64,000 bases of DNA from Aptenodytes patagonicus (Eukaryota; Chordata; Aves; Sphenisciformes; Spheniscidae): NCBI RefSeq assembly GCF_965638725.1, contig NC_134961.1:7036641-7100640 (forward strand), given 5' to 3'. The position numbers and the translations under genes are program-made. This document shows positions 62,101-64,000 of this stretch, piece by piece. The notes under the pieces were generated by a model. That model saw nothing but the letters and a program-made list of their open reading frames with translations, searched no databases and was not told the DNA's origin. How positions within the stretch are numbered: the first letter of the stretch is position 1; each line of letters opens with the position of its first letter.

Positions 62101-63484
62101 TTAGTGCTGGCGTGCACCCAGGAACGCTGGCTGGTGGCCTTGGAGCCAGGTCACAGCCCCATGTCATCATCTTGGCCCCGGAGCCGAGCCCAGGGGCCCC
62201 GCAGAGCTCAGCTGCAGAGCCAGGCAGCTTTCCCGGGGTAAAACAGCCCCAAGGTAAAAGGAATTTGGGGATGGGGTGGTAGGAGACCTGGGGCAGAGGC
62301 TCCTGGGGAAGGAGGGGGCGTTTAGGGGAGGAAGCTCTGCTCTGGAGGGCAGCAGGAACGCTGGGACTGTAGGGAAGGTGCGAGTCGGAAGGTGAGATAA
62401 GGGGCCTAAAGGCAGCAAGCAAACTGACAGGGACAACCAGAGACGAGAGGACACCGTACGCCCTGACCCGGAGGAGCCAAGCCCCACGGCGCAGCGTTTG
62501 CGTAAGGACCAACATTGCACACAAAGGTCCCTCCCTGGTCCTTCCCATTGTGGCCTCCGCGAGCCCAAGGGACGTGCCACCCAGCTGGGGGACTTGCAGC
62601 CACTCACCTGGGGTAGCCTAGCTCGCCCGCATGGCACCGGGCCGGCTCGGTGCTGCCCGAAGCCCCCAGGCTCTGCTGGCGTCATGCTCTTGGCCTCGCT
62701 CTCCGCCGGGGACCGTCACTCCCCCGGCAGCCGCAGGACCATATTCGCTGCACGGCAGCTGCAGGCTGCTGCTATCCAATGCATATTTGATGACTGCTAT
62801 TATCCTCATCTCCACTCGTGAGCAGAGGGACAGGAGCTAATCTTCCCTCTGCAGAGCTGGGGAACGTCAGGGAGGGAGCGGCTGGAGGGGCGAGGGGCAG
62901 CCAGCTCTGGTCCCCGTCCCTGTCCCCTTCCTTCCCCAGTGACGCGGCTGGACAGTCCCGCAGCCCCTTCCCTCCCGGGACGTGGACCTGCGCCACCTCT
63001 CAGTGTCACGAACCCCAGATACGAACAGCCGGTGGAGGGCCCTGAGCCACTCCTGCCCCCAAACCAATGCAAGTTTAGGAGGAGAAATCACAGGGACACG
63101 GGGGTGGACACACACCGACAGACACGCACCCTCACACCCCTCTCCGAAGTAGGGCTGGGACCAACCGGCTCCCGAGGCCGGGCACAGAGAAGGGATCTAG
63201 ACACCCATCATCCCGACGATACCAGACCGCCCTCTCCTCCTCGGGGCGAGCAGGGCATTTCCACCTGCCTCCACAAAGCATCCGGGATGAGCAGGGCAAA
63301 GAGCCTCAGGAAAAGCTCCATCCTCCCGGCTCCAGCACCGGGTTCCTGCGTCACACCAAACTGGGGACCAGTTTATCCCGCGGCGGCGGAGCCCGCAGCT
63401 CTTCCCAAACCCAGGGACAGCGAGAGCATCCTGCTGCAGGCGCTGCGCCGCCCGAGCCGGGAAAACCTCCGCTCCCTTCTCCTC
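59101..63484. other. non-coding, upstream or first intron of MYO15A
   Basis: No exon of MYO15A or of DRG2, the next gene in human, was recognised on either strand. The region contains a short CAG/GCA run (59846-59861) and, at 62776-62793, an AT-rich CCAATGCATATTTGATGA element. The open frames lack similarity to proteins I know. Confidence 0.5.
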
Positions 63485-64000
63485 CATGCAGACACGTCCC
63501 CGCCGTAATGCGGTGGGTATTTATTATGCCGATTCCTCAGAAAGCGAGGGCTTAACTGCAAATTACAATCAATAGCCCCAATCCCCAAGGGGCAGGTTCA
63601 TCATTTAGCAGGCGCAACCAGAGGAATTCGAAACTATTTGCCAGCCATAAATCCTCCTCTCCGCAGGCTCCCGAGCCAGCCCCGCACGATGCGCGATGGC
63701 TGGTTGGGGTGACCCTTGTCAGCATTTGAAACAATTAAGCTGTCACTGCAGATCGTGACTCTTATATACAGCCCTGAGCAGCGCTTTAAGCTGTCAGCGT
63801 GATGGGGTGAGGGGAGCCGGCTGAGGCGAGCCCGCCGCGGTAACTGTCTCTCATTGAATTAAATGAATGTATTTGGAGTCAGAGTCTCTTTTTATTACCT
63901 TGCGAACAATTCCCGACTAAATTAAATTATAAAAGGAGCGTTCAGCCAATCAAACCTGCTTGATTGCCTGGAACAGGCGTTTTAAACAGAGCACGCCTCG
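63485..64000. promoter_or_regulatory. AT-rich block, candidate conserved regulatory element
   Basis: Abrupt switch from GC-rich to AT-rich, low-CpG sequence with clustered homeodomain-type cores (TTTATTA at 63510-63516, CAATTAAG near 63731, GAATTAAATGAAT near 63857, AAATTAAATTATA near 63919), CAGCTG-like half sites, a TATAAAAG at 63928-63935 and CCAAT at 63946-63950. No open frame. It runs to the window edge. Interpretation as an enhancer is inference. Confidence 0.4.

Noticed and set aside
59000-64000. DRG2 exons
   Set aside because: DRG2 is next to MYO15A in human, but no GTPase motifs or DRG2 C-terminal sequence were found on either strand.

Overview
The window is vertebrate nuclear DNA, most likely from a bird (another sauropsid cannot be excluded by eye). 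It holds three complete protein-coding genes, all on the minus strand, in the order LLGL1 - ALKBH5 - MYO15A from left to right. This is the gene order of human 17p11.2 (DRG2 - MYO15A - ALKBH5 - LLGL1 - FLII) in reverse orientation. Very high GC, many introns under 100 bp, a MYO15A locus of about 24 kb (about 71 kb in human) and numerous C/G runs fit an avian microchromosome. I rebuilt the exons by hand from splice sites and reading phase: all 87 introns inferred are GT-AG and the three reading frames stay open throughout.

Layout. 1-214: no gene; the convergent neighbour FLII is not reached. 215-13002: LLGL1 (22 coding exons, 1055 aa, cell-polarity scaffold), with a GC-rich promoter at 13003-13400 carrying NRF1-, ZNF143- and CTCF-like motifs. 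13400-14620: intergenic, with a perfect 35-bp inverted repeat at 13622-13695. 14620-33102: ALKBH5 (4 coding exons, 378 aa, m6A RNA demethylase) with a long 3' UTR of about 4.6 kb and large introns. 33103-34625: CpG-rich ALKBH5 promoter packed against the 3' end of MYO15A, with a strong CTCF-like motif. 34626-58740: MYO15A (64 coding exons, 3514 aa, unconventional myosin of hair-cell stereocilia), including the full 1253-residue N-terminal extension in one 3.76-kb exon. 58741-64000: no coding sequence recognised; probably 5' exon/intron-1 or upstream sequence of MYO15A, with an AT-rich block at 63500-64000 that looks like a regulatory element.

The genes do not form a functional pathway; they are a conserved syntenic block. 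The most notable sequence findings are a 6-nt microexon in the MYO15A motor domain, a lysine/glutamate-rich N-terminus and a 14-residue tandem repeat in the MYO15A extension, tandem alternative splice acceptors, the 74-nt hairpin upstream of LLGL1, CTCF-like sites on both sides of ALKBH5, and ancient MIR-type SINE copies.
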